This document shows positions 41,670 to 51,819 of a stretch of DNA of 64,000 nt, piece after piece. The translations under genes and the position numbers were made by a program. Source of the stretch: Streptomyces sp. S4.7 (GTDB lineage: Bacteria; Actinomycetota; Actinomycetes; Streptomycetales; Streptomycetaceae); assembly GCF_010384365.1 (NCBI RefSeq), contig NZ_CP048397.1, positions 4,278,001-4,342,000 of the forward strand. Direction: 5' to 3'. Within the stretch, counting starts at the first letter, position 1. Each line of letters starts with the position of its first letter. The notes beneath the pieces were generated by a model. The model saw only the letters and a program-made list of their open reading frames with translations. It made no database searches and was not told the DNA's origin.

Positions 41670-41856
41670 GGGTGGCTCCTCCATGATCAACACAGATGTC
41701 GGTGATGCTGCTGTCGGTGGTACCGCGCGTCACCGGGGCCGACCCCGGGGCCGAGCAGGATCGGCCATCGCTGGCCGGGGCACCGTGCTCGTGGCAACGC
41801 GCAGTGATTAAGTGTCCCCCACGCAGCTGTGTGATCGCGAAAGGGGCTGGTCAACC

Positions 41857-43365
41857 GTGCTTGAGCCGAAAGTGTGGCAGCTCACGGCAGGTTCCGCCGT
41901 GTTCGGCCTCGTACTGGCGGCCGGGGCGGTGGCCTTGGCCGGCCCCTGGGACTCCGGTCAGCGTAAGGCCGAGCGCGAGTGGGCGGCCGCTCAGGGCCCT
42001 ACAGGTGGCGCACATCACGACGGGGAGCGCGTGCGTGTGCCCGCGTCCGCGCCCAGCGCCGTCGGCGTGCTCGCCGAACTCGGCGTGTCGGCCGCGTCCT
42101 TGTCCGCGCCGGCGGATCTGCCGGGCGACCTGACGAAGACCCTCGGGCCGCTGCTCGAATCCCCCGACCTCGGACCGGCGCCGGCTGCGTCCGTCGTCGA
42201 TGTCGCCACGGGCGAGCAGTTGTTCGGGCAGCGCGCCGACCGGCCGATGGCACCGGCCTCCACCATCAAGATCGCCACGGCGGTCGCCGCGCTCTCCGCG
42301 CTCGGCCCCGACCACCGCATCCCCACCACCGTGGTCACCGCCGACGGCGGCAAGGGTGACGACGACAAGCCCGGCGACACACCCGCCGGCGAGTCGGACG
42401 GCAAGCGCGGCAACGAGGCCGACGGCAAGGGTGAGGACCCGACGGAGATCACCCTCGTCGGCGGCGGCGACGCCACCCTCGACCGCGCGGGCCTGCGCTC
42501 CCTCGCCGCCGGCACCGCCAGGGCGCTGCGCGACCGCGGTGTGCACCGGGTGAGCGTCCGCTTCGACGTCTCCCTCTACTCCGGACCCCGGGAACACCCG
42601 ATCGGCCCCAACGACAACATCGCGCCGGTCACCGCCCTGATGGCCGGCCAGGGCCGCCTCGACGGCTCCGCCGCCGACTCCTTCGGCGGCCCGGCACCGC
42701 GCAGCGGCGACCCGGCGGGCGACGCCGCCGATGTCTTCGCGGACCTGCTGCGTGAACGCGGCCTCAAGACCTCGGGCGCGCCGGCCGCGGGCAAGGCTCC
42801 TCAAGACGCCGACCGCCTCGCGGTGACGTACTCGCGCCCTGTCTCCTCCCTGGTCGAACGCATGCTGACGAACAGTGACAACGACATCGCCGAGTCACTG
42901 GTCCGGCAGACCGCCATCGAGGCGGGCAGAGCGGCCAGCTTCGCGGGCGCCCAACAGGCCGTCCAGGCCGAGCTGAAGAAGCTGAAGCTGCCCGTCGACG
43001 GCGCGCTCCTGCGCGACGGCAGCGGCCTCAACCGCCACGACAGGCTGACCAGCGGCCTGCTCACCGCGCTGCTCGCCCGCGCGGCCGACCCCGACCGGCC
43101 CGAACTGCGGCCGGTGCTCACGGGTCTCCCGGTGGCCGGATTCAGCGGCACGCTCCAGGGCCGGTACACCGACGCGGACGCGACCACCGGCAGCGGCCTG
43201 ATCCGCGCCAAGACCGGCACGCTCACCGGAGTGAACTCCCTGGCGGGCACCGTCGTGGGCCCCGGCGGACGGCTCCTCGCCTTCGCCTTCCTGGCGGAGG
43301 ACGCCCCCGCCCCCGATACGGCCCAACGCGCCCTGGACCACCTCTCGGCGGAACTGGTGTCCTGA
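41857..43365 (+). CDS. dacB: D-alanyl-D-alanine carboxypeptidase/endopeptidase (PBP4, DacB type)
   Basis: This is 502 aa from GTG 41857 (homologues begin at this EPKxWQLTAG); an upstream GTG 41812 is open. An N-terminal membrane segment (AVFGLVLAAGAVALAG) exports or anchors it. The penicillin-binding motifs are S135-T-I-K in PASTIKIA, SDN in TNSDNDIAES and KTG in RAKTGTL. An acidic low-complexity insert (~165-190) interrupts the catalytic domain. It trims or cleaves peptidoglycan cross-links outside the membrane. Confidence 0.9.
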   Translation: MLEPKVWQLTAGSAVFGLVLAAGAVALAGPWDSGQRKAEREWAAAQGPTGGAHHDGERVRVPASAPSAVGVLAELGVSAASLSAPADLPGDLTKTLGPLLESPDLGPAPAASVVDVATGEQLFGQRADRPMAPASTIKIATAVAALSALGPDHRIPTTVVTADGGKGDDDKPGDTPAGESDGKRGNEADGKGEDPTEITLVGGGDATLDRAGLRSLAAGTARALRDRGVHRVSVRFDVSLYSGPREHPIGPNDNIAPVTALMAGQGRLDGSAADSFGGPAPRSGDPAGDAADVFADLLRERGLKTSGAPAAGKAPQDADRLAVTYSRPVSSLVERMLTNSDNDIAESLVRQTAIEAGRAASFAGAQQAVQAELKKLKLPVDGALLRDGSGLNRHDRLTSGLLTALLARAADPDRPELRPVLTGLPVAGFSGTLQGRYTDADATTGSGLIRAKTGTLTGVNSLAGTVVGPGGRLLAFAFLAEDAPAPDTAQRALDHLSAELVS

Positions 43366-43495
43366 CCGCCCTTGTCCCGCCCGTGTCCCGGAGCGGGGAC
43401 AAGGGCGGCCACACGCACCGACCAGGACCGGCCGGGACGCGAACGGCCCGGCCGACACCCCACCGCCTTCCGGCCCGAGCACGTACGGTTGACAC

Positions 43496-44626
43496 ATGAC
43501 GAGCATCGGTGGGGCCGAGATGGTGGACTGGAATCTCGCGGTCGCGACCGCGACCCGCCTCGCGCGGCCGGGACCGGAAGTGAGCCGGGACGAGGCACGC
43601 GAGATCGTCGCCGAGCTGCGACGGCACGCCAAGGCGGCCGAGGAGCACGTGCGCGGCTTCACCCGGATGATCCCGGACGGCCACGAGCCGGTGGACACCC
43701 CCGTCCTGGTCGTGGACCGGGCGGGCTGGATCAAGGCGAACGTCGCGGGCTTCCGCGAGCTGCTCAAACCACTCCTCGACAAGATGCAGGACCGCCGGTC
43801 GAACTCGGCCGGCGGCGCCGTCCTCGGCGCCGTGGGCGGCAAGGTGACCGGCGTCGAGCTGGGCATGCTGCTGTCGTTCCTGTCCTCGCGCGTCCTCGGC
43901 CAGTACGAGACGTTCGCCCCGCCCAGCCGCGACCTCCCTTCGAGTGACGGCGGCGGCGGGCGACTGCTGCTCGTCGCGCCGAACATCGTCCACGTCGAGC
44001 GCGAACTGGGCGTCGACCCGCACGACTTCAGGCTCTGGGTCTGCCTGCACGAAGAGACCCACCGCACGCAGTTCACCGGCGTCCCGTGGCTGCGTGACCA
44101 CCTTGAGGGCGAGATCCAGTCATTCCTGGAAGAGACGGACGTCGACCCCTCGACCGTCGTGGAACGCCTGCGTGAAGCGGCCCAGTCGCTCACCGGCAGC
44201 CGCCCCGAGGGCGAGGAGGAGGACGAGGGCCGGAGCCTGGTGGAGCTGGTGCAGACCCCCGGCCAGAAGGAGATCCTCGGCCGCCTCACCGCCGTGATGT
44301 CCCTGCTCGAAGGCCATGCCGACTACGTGATGGACGGCGTCGGCCCGCAGGTCGTGCCCTCGGTGGCCGAGATCCGCGAGAAGTTCCAGCAGCGCAGGGC
44401 CAAGGGCGCCAGCCGGCTCGATCAGGCGCTGCGCAGGCTGCTGGGACTGGACGCGAAACTGCGGCAGTACCGGGACGGCGAGCGTTTCGTACGCGCCGTG
44501 GTGGACGAGGTCGGCATGGACGGCTTCAACCGCGTCTGGACCTCACCCAACACCCTTCCCACGAAGGCGGAGATCGCCAAGCCGGCGGACTGGATCGCCC
44601 GGGTGCACCGCAAGGCCGAGTCCTGA
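43496..44626 (+). CDS. Zinc-dependent metalloprotease-like protein (DUF2342, F420-associated family)
   Basis: A 376-aa soluble protein. The motif CLHEETHRTQF has the HExxH zinc signature, and a downstream LEGHADYVMDGVG supplies the likely third ligand. It matches the actinobacterial family once annotated as coenzyme F420 biosynthesis-associated (TIGR03624). No protease activity is shown that I know of. It lies between dacB and tilS, its usual place in Streptomyces, 231 bases before tilS. Confidence 0.85.
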   Translation: MTSIGGAEMVDWNLAVATATRLARPGPEVSRDEAREIVAELRRHAKAAEEHVRGFTRMIPDGHEPVDTPVLVVDRAGWIKANVAGFRELLKPLLDKMQDRRSNSAGGAVLGAVGGKVTGVELGMLLSFLSSRVLGQYETFAPPSRDLPSSDGGGGRLLLVAPNIVHVERELGVDPHDFRLWVCLHEETHRTQFTGVPWLRDHLEGEIQSFLEETDVDPSTVVERLREAAQSLTGSRPEGEEEDEGRSLVELVQTPGQKEILGRLTAVMSLLEGHADYVMDGVGPQVVPSVAEIREKFQQRRAKGASRLDQALRRLLGLDAKLRQYRDGERFVRAVVDEVGMDGFNRVWTSPNTLPTKAEIAKPADWIARVHRKAES

Positions 44627-44857
44627 CGCGTACTGCCTGAAAAGAGGAGCGCCACGAGGGCGCGTGCCGGATGTCAACGTCCACAGGTGTCCACCGGAAT
44701 GGGCCAGCATCACCCATCCGAGGGACCGTGGGCGCTGGGTAGGCGTGCGATGCTCGGGGAACGGCCCGGTTCTGTCACCATCGACGCACTCTGTGTGACT
44801 GAACCCCGTCCCTACTCCGACCGAGGCACCCCCCAAACATCACGAAGGGCACCGGAC

Positions 44858-45940
44858 ATGGGTCCCCATCCTGCGGTCGCGGCGATACGCCTGGCGGTCC
44901 GCCGCGTACTCCACGACGTCATCACCGAATGCTCCGAATCCGAGAGCCCCGAGAGCCCCGGCATCGAGCGCTCCCGTCCCACCGTGACGGGCGCCGACCG
45001 GGCCGCCGCACCGCCCCCGGCCGACCGCCGGCCGCTGGTGCTCGTCGCCTGCTCCGGAGGCGCCGACTCCATGGCGCTCGCCTCCGCCCTCGCCTTCGAG
45101 GCCCGCAAGCTCTCCGTCCGGGCGGGCGCCGTCACCGTCGACCACGGTCTCCAGCCCGGCTCCGACCTCCGTGCCGCCGAAGTCGTCTCCCGGCTCGCCG
45201 CCATGCGGCTCGACCCCGTCGAGTCCGTCGCCGTGACGGTCGGTCGCGACGGAGGGCCCGAGGCCGCCGCCCGCGACGCGCGCTACGCCGCCCTCGACGC
45301 CGCCGCCGAGCGTCACGGCGCCGCCGCCGTCCTGCTCGGCCACACCCGCGACGACCAGGCCGAGACCGTTCTGCTCGGCCTCGCCCGCGGTTCCGGCACC
45401 CGTTCGCTCTCCGGGATGGCTCCCGTCTCCGGCGCCACCGGCCGCTACCGCCGCCCCTTCCTCCAGCTCGACCGGCAGACCGCCCGCAAGGCCTGCCTCG
45501 TCCAGTCGATCCCGGTCTGGGACGACCCGCACAACGCCGACCCCGCCTACACCCGCTCGCGCCTGCGCCACGAGGGTCTGCCCGCCCTGGAGAAGGCGCT
45601 CGGCAAAGGCGTCGTCGAGGCCCTGGCCCGTACGGCGCAGCTCTCCCGCGACGACGCGGACGCCCTCGACGCCTGGGCGGCCGACGCCGAGTCCGCCGTA
45701 CGGGACGACACCGGACAACTGGAATGCGCCAAGCTGTACGCGCTGCCGCCCGCTGTCCGGCGCCGTGTCCTGCGCCGGGCCGCCGTCGTCGCCGGCGCCC
45801 CCGCCGGATCGCTGTTCGCCCGGCACATCGAGGAGGTCGACCGCCTGATCACGGGCTGGCGGGGCCAGGGAGCCATCAACCTGCCGGGCCGCGTCGAGGC
45901 CCAACGGCAGGGTGGCAGACTGGTCATCCGGCAGGGCTGA
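44858..45940 (+). CDS. tilS: tRNA(Ile)-lysidine synthase
   Basis: This is 360 aa from ATG 44858 (GAAGGG upstream). The PP-loop SGGADS is at about residues 66-71. [40 protein letters not shown] and [12 protein letters not shown] complete the N-type ATPase, and a C-terminal TilS domain follows. It adds lysine to C34 of tRNA-Ile(CAU), so that AUA is read as isoleucine; it is essential. A low-complexity Ser/Glu/Pro stretch near residue 30 precedes the catalytic core. Confidence 0.93.
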   Translation: MGPHPAVAAIRLAVRRVLHDVITECSESESPESPGIERSRPTVTGADRAAAPPPADRRPLVLVACSGGADSMALASALAFEARKLSVRAGAVTVDHGLQPGSDLRAAEVVSRLAAMRLDPVESVAVTVGRDGGPEAAARDARYAALDAAAERHGAAAVLLGHTRDDQAETVLLGLARGSGTRSLSGMAPVSGATGRYRRPFLQLDRQTARKACLVQSIPVWDDPHNADPAYTRSRLRHEGLPALEKALGKGVVEALARTAQLSRDDADALDAWAADAESAVRDDTGQLECAKLYALPPAVRRRVLRRAAVVAGAPAGSLFARHIEEVDRLITGWRGQGAINLPGRVEAQRQGGRLVIRQG

Positions 45941-46009
45941 AGCGCTGAAGCACGACGGCTGTGTCTCCCGGGGTGGCGAGTTCCGGCCTCCTGGCCGACA
46001 ACGAAAGTG

Positions 46010-46570
46010 ATGCGGGTGGACCACAAGGACATGGGCGCCGACCTCCAGTCGGTGCTCTTCACCAAGGAAGAAATCGACGCCAAGCTGGTCGAACTGGCCG
46101 CCAAGATCGACGCGGAGTACGCGGGCAGGGACGTCCTCCTCGTCGGCGTCCTCAAGGGCGCCGTGATGGTGATGGCGGACCTGGCGCGTGCGCTTTCCAC
46201 CCCCGTGACGATGGACTGGATGGCCGTGTCCTCGTACGGCGCCGGGACGCAGTCCTCCGGTGTGGTCAGGATCCTCAAGGACCTGGACACCGACATCAAG
46301 GGCAAGCACGTCGTGATCGTCGAGGACATCATCGACTCCGGCCTGACGCTCTCCTGGCTGCTGTCGAACCTCGGTTCGCGTGAGCCGGCGTCGCTGGAAG
46401 TGTGCACGCTGCTCCGTAAGCCGGATGCCGCAAAGGTCGCGATCGATGTGAAATGGATCGGATTCGACATTCCCAATGAGTTCGTTGTCGGTTACGGGCT
46501 GGATTACGCGGAGAAGTACCGCAATCTTGCATTCGTCGGCACACTCGCCCCCCATGTGTACGGCGGCTGA
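46010..46570 (+). CDS. hpt: Hypoxanthine phosphoribosyltransferase
   Basis: This is 186 aa from ATG 46010; GTG 46007 and 46019 and ATG 46031 are also in frame, and the ribosome site is weak. The PRPP loop [16 protein letters not shown] and the [17 protein letters not shown] and [11 protein letters not shown] blocks identify a purine salvage transferase that makes IMP or GMP. It sits between tilS and ftsH, the common order in actinobacteria and firmicutes. Confidence 0.93.
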   Translation: MRVDHKDMGADLQSVLFTKEEIDAKLVELAAKIDAEYAGRDVLLVGVLKGAVMVMADLARALSTPVTMDWMAVSSYGAGTQSSGVVRILKDLDTDIKGKHVVIVEDIIDSGLTLSWLLSNLGSREPASLEVCTLLRKPDAAKVAIDVKWIGFDIPNEFVVGYGLDYAEKYRNLAFVGTLAPHVYGG

Positions 46571-46765
46571 GCCGGGCCCGGCCCCCGCCGGGCCGGGACG
46601 GGAACCCCGGCACCCTTCCCGCCGTTGGAGCATGGGAAGACCGGTTTACCGGCAGTCCCGTGCGGTCGCGGGTGACAATGCTGGGGTACGGTCCGAAGAA
46701 CAGTCTTTTCTCACAGCGACATTTACCTACGGGCAGGAGGGACGGGGCGTTCTCGCTCCGTATGG

Positions 46766-48793
46766 ATGGACGTGAAGCGATACTTCCGTGGGCCGGTCAT
46801 GTGGATCGTGCTGGCCGTCCTCGCCGTGGTCGTGTTGATGCAGGTCGTCGGCTCGTCCGGCGGCTACAAGACGGTGGACACCGGCGAGGTCGTCCAGGCG
46901 ATCGACAAGAACCAGGTCGACCAGGTCAAGCTGACCACTGGCGACGAACAGATCATCAAGATCGACCTCAAGGACGGTCAGAAGGTCCAGGGCGGCGACA
47001 AGGTACAGGCCAGTTACATCGGCTCCCAGGGCTCGGCTCTGGCCGCCAAGCTGCAGAGCAAGTTCGAGAGCGGCGACATCAAGCAGGGCTACACGGTCTC
47101 GCCCTCCAAGCAGAGCCCGTTCGTATCCGTGCTGCTCTCCCTGCTGCCCTTCGTCCTCATCGTCGTGGTCTTCCTGTTCCTGATGAATCAGATGCAGGGC
47201 GGCGGCTCCCGAGTCATGCAGTTCGGGAAGTCCAAGGCCAAACTCATTACGAAGGACACTCCCAAGACGACGTTCTCCGACGTCGCGGGGTCCGACGAGG
47301 CGGTCGAGGAGCTCCACGAGATCAAGGAGTTCCTCCAGGAGCCCGCGAAGTTCCAGGCCGTGGGCGCCAAGATCCCGAAGGGTGTGCTGCTCTACGGCCC
47401 GCCCGGTACGGGTAAGACGCTGCTCGCCCGCGCGGTCGCCGGTGAGGCCGGTGTCCCGTTCTACTCGATCTCCGGTTCCGACTTCGTCGAGATGTTCGTC
47501 GGTGTCGGTGCCTCCCGAGTGCGTGACCTCTTCGAGCAGGCCAAGGCGAACGCCCCGGCGATCGTCTTCGTCGACGAGATCGACGCCGTCGGCCGGCACC
47601 GCGGTGCGGGCCTCGGCGGTGGCCACGACGAGCGCGAGCAGACGCTCAACCAGCTGCTCGTCGAGATGGACGGGTTCGACGTGAAGGGCGGGGTCATCCT
47701 GATCGCCGCCACGAACAGGCCCGACATCCTCGACCCCGCGCTGCTGCGCCCGGGACGCTTCGACCGCCAGATCGCGGTCGACCGCCCCGACATGCAGGGC
47801 CGTCTGGAGATCCTCAAGGTCCACCAGAAGGGCAAGCCGGTCGCCCCGGACGTCGACCTCGGCGCCGTCGCCCGTCGTACGCCCGGTTTCACCGGTGCGG
47901 ACCTGGCGAACGTGCTGAACGAAGCGGCGCTCCTCACGGCGCGCAGCGACAAGAAGCTCGTCGACAACCACTCGCTGGACGAGGCGATCGACAGAGTCGT
48001 GGCGGGCCCGCAGAAGCGGACCCGGATCATGTCCGAGAAGGAAAAGAAGATCACCGCGTACCACGAGGGCGGCCACGCCCTGGTCGCGGCGGCCTCTCCG
48101 AACTCCGACCCGGTGCACAAGATCACGATTCTGTCCCGCGGCCGGGCCCTGGGCTACACCATGGTCCTGCCCGACGAGGACAAGTACTCGACCACGCGCA
48201 ACGAGATGCTCGACCAGCTCGCCTACATGATGGGCGGACGCGCGGCGGAGGAACTGGTCTTCCACGACCCGACCACCGGCGCGGCCAACGACATCGAGAA
48301 GGCGTCGGCGACGGCACGGGCCATGGTCACCCAGTACGGCATGACCGAGCGGCTCGGCGCGATCAAGTTCGGCGGCGACAACACGGAGCCCTTCGTCGGA
48401 CGTGAGATGGGCCACCAGCGCGACTACTCGGAAGAGGTCGCCGCGCTGGTCGACGAAGAAGTCAAGAAGCTGATCGAGACGGCGCACAACGAGGCCTGGG
48501 AGATCCTTGTCGAGAACCGTGACGTTCTCGACAACCTGGTCCTCGCGCTGCTGGAGAAGGAGACGCTCAACAAGGAGCAGATCGCCGAGATCTTCTCGAC
48601 GATCGTGCGCCGCCCGGCCCGTCCGGCGTGGACCGGCTCCTCGCGGCGTACGCCTTCGACACGTCCGCCGGTGCTCTCGCCCAAGGAGCTGGCCCTCACC
48701 AACGGTGCGGCCGGTACCAACGGCACGATCCCCGGTGTGACGACCGGCGAGTCCGCGGCCGAGGCCGTTCCGGAGGACCGTCCCGAAAGCTGA
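46766..48793 (+). CDS. ftsH: ATP-dependent zinc metalloprotease FtsH
   Basis: A 675-aa membrane protease. Two membrane segments ([17 protein letters not shown] and [20 protein letters not shown]) flank a periplasmic-side loop. The AAA domain has Walker A GPPGTGKT at ~211, Walker B IVFVDEID, and the second region of homology with arginine fingers in [12 protein letters not shown]. The protease motif HEGGH is at ~432, and the pore FVEMFVG is intact. The C-terminus is disordered. It degrades misfolded or regulatory membrane and cytoplasmic proteins as a hexamer. A 195-base gap after hpt suggests its own promoter. Confidence 0.96.
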   Translation: MDVKRYFRGPVMWIVLAVLAVVVLMQVVGSSGGYKTVDTGEVVQAIDKNQVDQVKLTTGDEQIIKIDLKDGQKVQGGDKVQASYIGSQGSALAAKLQSKFESGDIKQGYTVSPSKQSPFVSVLLSLLPFVLIVVVFLFLMNQMQGGGSRVMQFGKSKAKLITKDTPKTTFSDVAGSDEAVEELHEIKEFLQEPAKFQAVGAKIPKGVLLYGPPGTGKTLLARAVAGEAGVPFYSISGSDFVEMFVGVGASRVRDLFEQAKANAPAIVFVDEIDAVGRHRGAGLGGGHDEREQTLNQLLVEMDGFDVKGGVILIAATNRPDILDPALLRPGRFDRQIAVDRPDMQGRLEILKVHQKGKPVAPDVDLGAVARRTPGFTGADLANVLNEAALLTARSDKKLVDNHSLDEAIDRVVAGPQKRTRIMSEKEKKITAYHEGGHALVAAASPNSDPVHKITILSRGRALGYTMVLPDEDKYSTTRNEMLDQLAYMMGGRAAEELVFHDPTTGAANDIEKASATARAMVTQYGMTERLGAIKFGGDNTEPFVGREMGHQRDYSEEVAALVDEEVKKLIETAHNEAWEILVENRDVLDNLVLALLEKETLNKEQIAEIFSTIVRRPARPAWTGSSRRTPSTRPPVLSPKELALTNGAAGTNGTIPGVTTGESAAEAVPEDRPES

Positions 48794-48904
48794 TCCCGCG
48801 TCTCTCACCAGGCCCGGAATAGATGCCGCGCCCCACAGGTCTTAGCCTGATGGGGCGCGGCATTCCTGTTGGCGCGCACGGAACGGCAGAGGAACGAGGC
48901 CCAG

Positions 48905-49510
48905 ATGACCAACCCCGTGAAGCTGGACGGCGAGGGTGTGATCGGCGACTTCGACGAGAAGCGGGCCGAGAACGCCGTACGGGAACTTCTGATCGCGGTC
49001 GGGGAGGACCCGGACCGCGAAGGCCTGCGCGAGACGCCGGGGCGGGTGGCCCGCTCGTACAGGGAGATATTCGCGGGTCTGTGGCAGCGGCCCGAGGAGG
49101 TTCTGACGACGACGTTCGACATCGGCCACGACGAGATGGTGCTGGTGAAGGACATCGAGGTGCAGAGTTCCTGTGAGCACCATCTGGTGCCGTTCCACGG
49201 CGTCGCGCACGTCGGGTACATCCCGTCGGCGGACGGGAAGATCACCGGGCTGTCGAAGCTGGCACGGCTCGTGGACGTGTTCGCCCGCAGGCCGCAGGTC
49301 CAGGAGCGGATGACCACACAGATCGCGGACTCGCTGATGAAGATCCTGGAGCCGCGTGGCGTGATCGTTGTCGTCGAGTGCGAGCACATGTGCATGTCCA
49401 TGCGCGGGGTGCGCAAGCCCGGCGCCAAGACGATCACCTCGGCGGTACGGGGTCAGCTGCGCGACCAGGTGACCCGCAACGAGGCGATGAGCCTGATCAT
49501 GGCCCGCTGA
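48905..49510 (+). CDS. folE: GTP cyclohydrolase I
   Basis: This is 201 aa from ATG 48905 (GAGG 5 bases upstream). It has the zinc Cys/His in [12 protein letters not shown] and [11 protein letters not shown], with the substrate-binding [16 protein letters not shown]. It turns GTP into dihydroneopterin triphosphate, the first step of folate synthesis. The other folate genes lie just downstream on the opposite strand. Confidence 0.95.
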   Translation: MTNPVKLDGEGVIGDFDEKRAENAVRELLIAVGEDPDREGLRETPGRVARSYREIFAGLWQRPEEVLTTTFDIGHDEMVLVKDIEVQSSCEHHLVPFHGVAHVGYIPSADGKITGLSKLARLVDVFARRPQVQERMTTQIADSLMKILEPRGVIVVVECEHMCMSMRGVRKPGAKTITSAVRGQLRDQVTRNEAMSLIMAR

Positions 49511-49576
49511 ACCCCCACGGACCGAGGTCCGCCCGGAGATCCGGTTCGGCCACGCCGGGACCGGTCGGGGACGGGC

Positions 49577-50101
49577 TCAGGCGCGGGCGACGCCCTTGTG
49601 GTCGTCGTCGTGATCTTCCGGCAGCTTGCAGACACGCTCCAAAAACATCGCGGCGGCGATCACCGCGATGCCGGCCAGCACCGAGAATCCCGCGTAGTAC
49701 GCCTGGTCCCGCCGGGCGGGGACGTCGAGGGAGCCGAGCAGGAAGACGCCCGTCCCGCCGTACATCCCGGCGACCAGCGCCGCGACCAGCGCGCTCGCGT
49801 GGCCGAAAACGACGGCACGGGCCGCCATCATCGGATCCACCCCCTTGGCACCGGGCCGGCGCTCACGCTGGGCGCGCAGCCGGGACCGCAGGGAGAGCGC
49901 CGTCGCCGTGAGGACGACGGCGATCACCGCGAGCACGATGGGCGCGGCGAGGGGGACGCTGGGCAGGGTGCCGAGGGAGTCCCAGAGGCGTGTCCCGCCC
50001 CAGGAGAGCACCCCGGCCACGGCGAAGATGCCGAACAGAACCCGGATCCGCAATTGCCCCACCGCGAAAGCCCGCCCTTCACCCGTACTCGTCACTGACA
50101 C
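49577..50101 (-). CDS. DUF3180 membrane protein of the folate cluster
   Basis: A 174-aa protein with four membrane segments (LFGIFAVAGVLSWGG; AAPIVLAVIAVVLTATALSL; AVVFGHASALVAALVAGMYG; YYAGFSVLAGIAVIAAAMFL) and a His/Asp-rich tail (DHDDDHKG). DUF3180 proteins keep company with folK and folB in actinobacteria; no function is known. It is the last gene of the minus-strand folate operon, 84 bases after folK. GTG 50095 is an alternative start. Confidence 0.85.
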   Translation of the reverse strand: MSVTSTGEGRAFAVGQLRIRVLFGIFAVAGVLSWGGTRLWDSLGTLPSVPLAAPIVLAVIAVVLTATALSLRSRLRAQRERRPGAKGVDPMMAARAVVFGHASALVAALVAGMYGGTGVFLLGSLDVPARRDQAYYAGFSVLAGIAVIAAAMFLERVCKLPEDHDDDHKGVARA

Positions 50102-50185
50102 ACGTCACCGCACACAGACAACCGGCGCGCACGACCGGCACCGGACACTCCGGGACGGCACCCGGGCGGTCCGCAAGCCTAACGA

Positions 50186-50782
50186 TTAGTCGGGCAGGCG
50201 GAGTTCCAGGTCCGCGCGCGGCTCCACACCCCGCTGCTCGACGACGGCGAGCAGTTCGGAGACCGCACCCCGCCCGGCGAGCAGCGCCTCGGGCTCCACG
50301 TCGTGCCAGGGCACGAGCACGAAGGCGCGCTGGTGGGCGCGCGGGTGCGGCAGGGTGAGCGCCGGGTCGTCCGACACGACGTCCGCGTACGCCACGATGT
50401 CGACGTCGATCGTGCGCGGTCCCCAGCGCTCCACCCGGACGCGGTCGAAGGCTTCCTCGACGGCCTGGGCGCGCTCCAGCAGGGACGAGGGCGGCAGTGT
50501 CGTCTTCACCACGACGATCGCGTTGAAGTACGAGGGCTGGGAGCCCGGTTCGACTCCCCACGGCTCCGTCTCGTACACCGGGGACACCGCCTTGACCCGC
50601 AGTCCCGGGGTGTCCTCCAGTGCGTCGATGGCGCCCTGGAGGGTCTCCAGCCGGTTGCCGAGATTGGACCCGAGGCTGATCACGGCGCGCTTGGGGTTGG
50701 ACAGGGTGACGTCCGCCGCGTCGACCTGGGCCACCACCGAGGCCGGTACCGGCTGGACGGTCGGGTCGCTCTGGGGATTCAT
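50186..50782 (-). CDS. folK: 2-amino-4-hydroxy-6-hydroxymethyldihydropteridine pyrophosphokinase
   Basis: This is 198 aa from ATG 50782 with CGGAG 6 bases upstream. The ATG overlaps the folB stop (ATGA). VISLGSNLGNRLETLQGAID, PVYETEPWG and RVERWGPRTIDVDIV are the HPPK signatures, including the Mg-binding DVD. It transfers pyrophosphate from ATP to the pterin, which FolP then uses. The N-terminal ~30 residues are an extra, poorly conserved arm. Confidence 0.93.
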   Translation of the reverse strand: MNPQSDPTVQPVPASVVAQVDAADVTLSNPKRAVISLGSNLGNRLETLQGAIDALEDTPGLRVKAVSPVYETEPWGVEPGSQPSYFNAIVVVKTTLPPSSLLERAQAVEEAFDRVRVERWGPRTIDVDIVAYADVVSDDPALTLPHPRAHQRAFVLVPWHDVEPEALLAGRGAVSELLAVVEQRGVEPRADLELRLPD

Positions 50783-51138
50783 ACTCGGCTCCGGGTGATG
50801 GTGATGGTCACATCGTCGAAGGGCACCGTGATCGGGGCGTCCGGCTTGTGCAGCGTCACCTCGACCTCTTCGACGCCGTCGTGTTTCAGACACTGCTCCG
50901 CGATGCGCTCGGCGAGCGTCTCGATCAGGTCGACCGGCTCGCCCCGCACGACGGCCACGACCTCCTCGGCCACGATTCCGTAGTGGACGGTTCTCGTCAG
51001 GTCGTCTCCGGCCGCGGCGGGGCGGGTGTCGAGGCTCAGCACCAGATCCACGATGAAGGTCTGCCCCTCCTCGCGCTCCCGGGGGAAGACGCCATGGTGC
51101 CCACGGGCCTTGAGGCCGCGCAGCGCGAGACGGTCCAC
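50779..51138 (-). CDS. folB: Dihydroneopterin aldolase
   Basis: GTG 51138 (119 aa) is chosen, because AGGAG lies 8 bases before it, and not GTG 51147, which abuts the ribosome site. LKARGHHGVFPREREEGQTF, TVHYGIVAEEVVAVVRGEPV with the catalytic Tyr, and LIETLAERIAEQCL match FolB. It splits dihydroneopterin to the hydroxymethyl pterin and glycolaldehyde. It is translationally coupled to folK. Confidence 0.93.
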   Translation of the reverse strand: MDRLALRGLKARGHHGVFPREREEGQTFIVDLVLSLDTRPAAAGDDLTRTVHYGIVAEEVVAVVRGEPVDLIETLAERIAEQCLKHDGVEEVEVTLHKPDAPITVPFDDVTITITRSRV

Positions 51139-51351
51139 GCGAATCACTCCTGCTGTCGTTGGTCAAGTGGGGCACTATGCCGTATGCGGACGGCCGGTGT
51201 CCCGGCTCGAATCTACTCGCGGGCTCCGACACGCCCTGCCCGTGGGGCCCCGGGCGCCGCGGAGGGTGCTCGCGACGGGCTCCGCGTGACTGGTACCGCA
51301 GGTAGTTCCAGCGGAGCGGAGCCGTCCCCCCCGTAACGTCGGTCTACCCAC

Positions 51352-51819
51352 TCACGCGGGAGTTTCGTCGTCCTGGTCGTCGTCGGTTTCGGCCAGAACG
51401 GGGGAGCCGTGGTGGGACCAGACCCGCCAGCCGTCGGGGGTGCGGCGGAACACGTTCGTGGCGACCACCAGCTGGCCCACGAGCGGGCCGAGCGCGCCGC
51501 TCTCCTCCGCCGGTCCGCCGCTGAGGATGTTCTCGGTGCAGGTCACGAGAGCGGTGTCGCCCGCGACGGACACCACGACATCCGTGAGGAAGAACTGGAT
51601 GTACTCGGTGTTGGCCATGATCAGCGCGTACGAGCGCAGCACCTCGCCGCGGCCCGAGAGCACCGGCCAGCCCGGGTGGACGCAGCTGACGCCGGGGCTG
51701 TCGCCGTCCAGCCACAGCGCGGACAGTCCGTCCAGGTCGCCGCGCTCCATGGCTTCGTAGAAGGCGGTGTTGAGGGCGTCGACCTGTTCCTTGTCGGTCC
51801 CGCTCGGCAGGCTTCTCAC
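51352..51819 (-). CDS. NTF2/SnoaL-like protein in the folate operon
   Basis: A 155-aa protein whose GTG 51819 overlaps the folP stop as GTGA. The NTF2-like cone is clear (VDALNTAFYEAMERGDLDGL, WLDGDSPGVSCVHPGWPVLS, FRRTPDGWRVWSHHGSPV). Such proteins are pocket-bearing enzymes or binders. The close coupling to folP in Streptomyces suggests a pterin-linked role, but none is proven to my knowledge. Confidence 0.85.
   Translation of the reverse strand: MRSLPSGTDKEQVDALNTAFYEAMERGDLDGLSALWLDGDSPGVSCVHPGWPVLSGRGEVLRSYALIMANTEYIQFFLTDVVVSVAGDTALVTCTENILSGGPAEESGALGPLVGQLVVATNVFRRTPDGWRVWSHHGSPVLAETDDDQDDETPA

Noticed and set aside
46660-47415. Alternative-frame ORF at the start of ftsH
   Set aside because: It is a Gly/Arg-rich shadow of ftsH. 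The ATG at 46762 belongs to it, while ATG 46766 opens the true [10 protein letters not shown] start.
50186-51232. 348-codon ORF covering folB and folK
   Set aside because: The part upstream of ATG 50782 is the other frame of folB. The ATGA overlap and the ribosome site fix the folK start at 50782.
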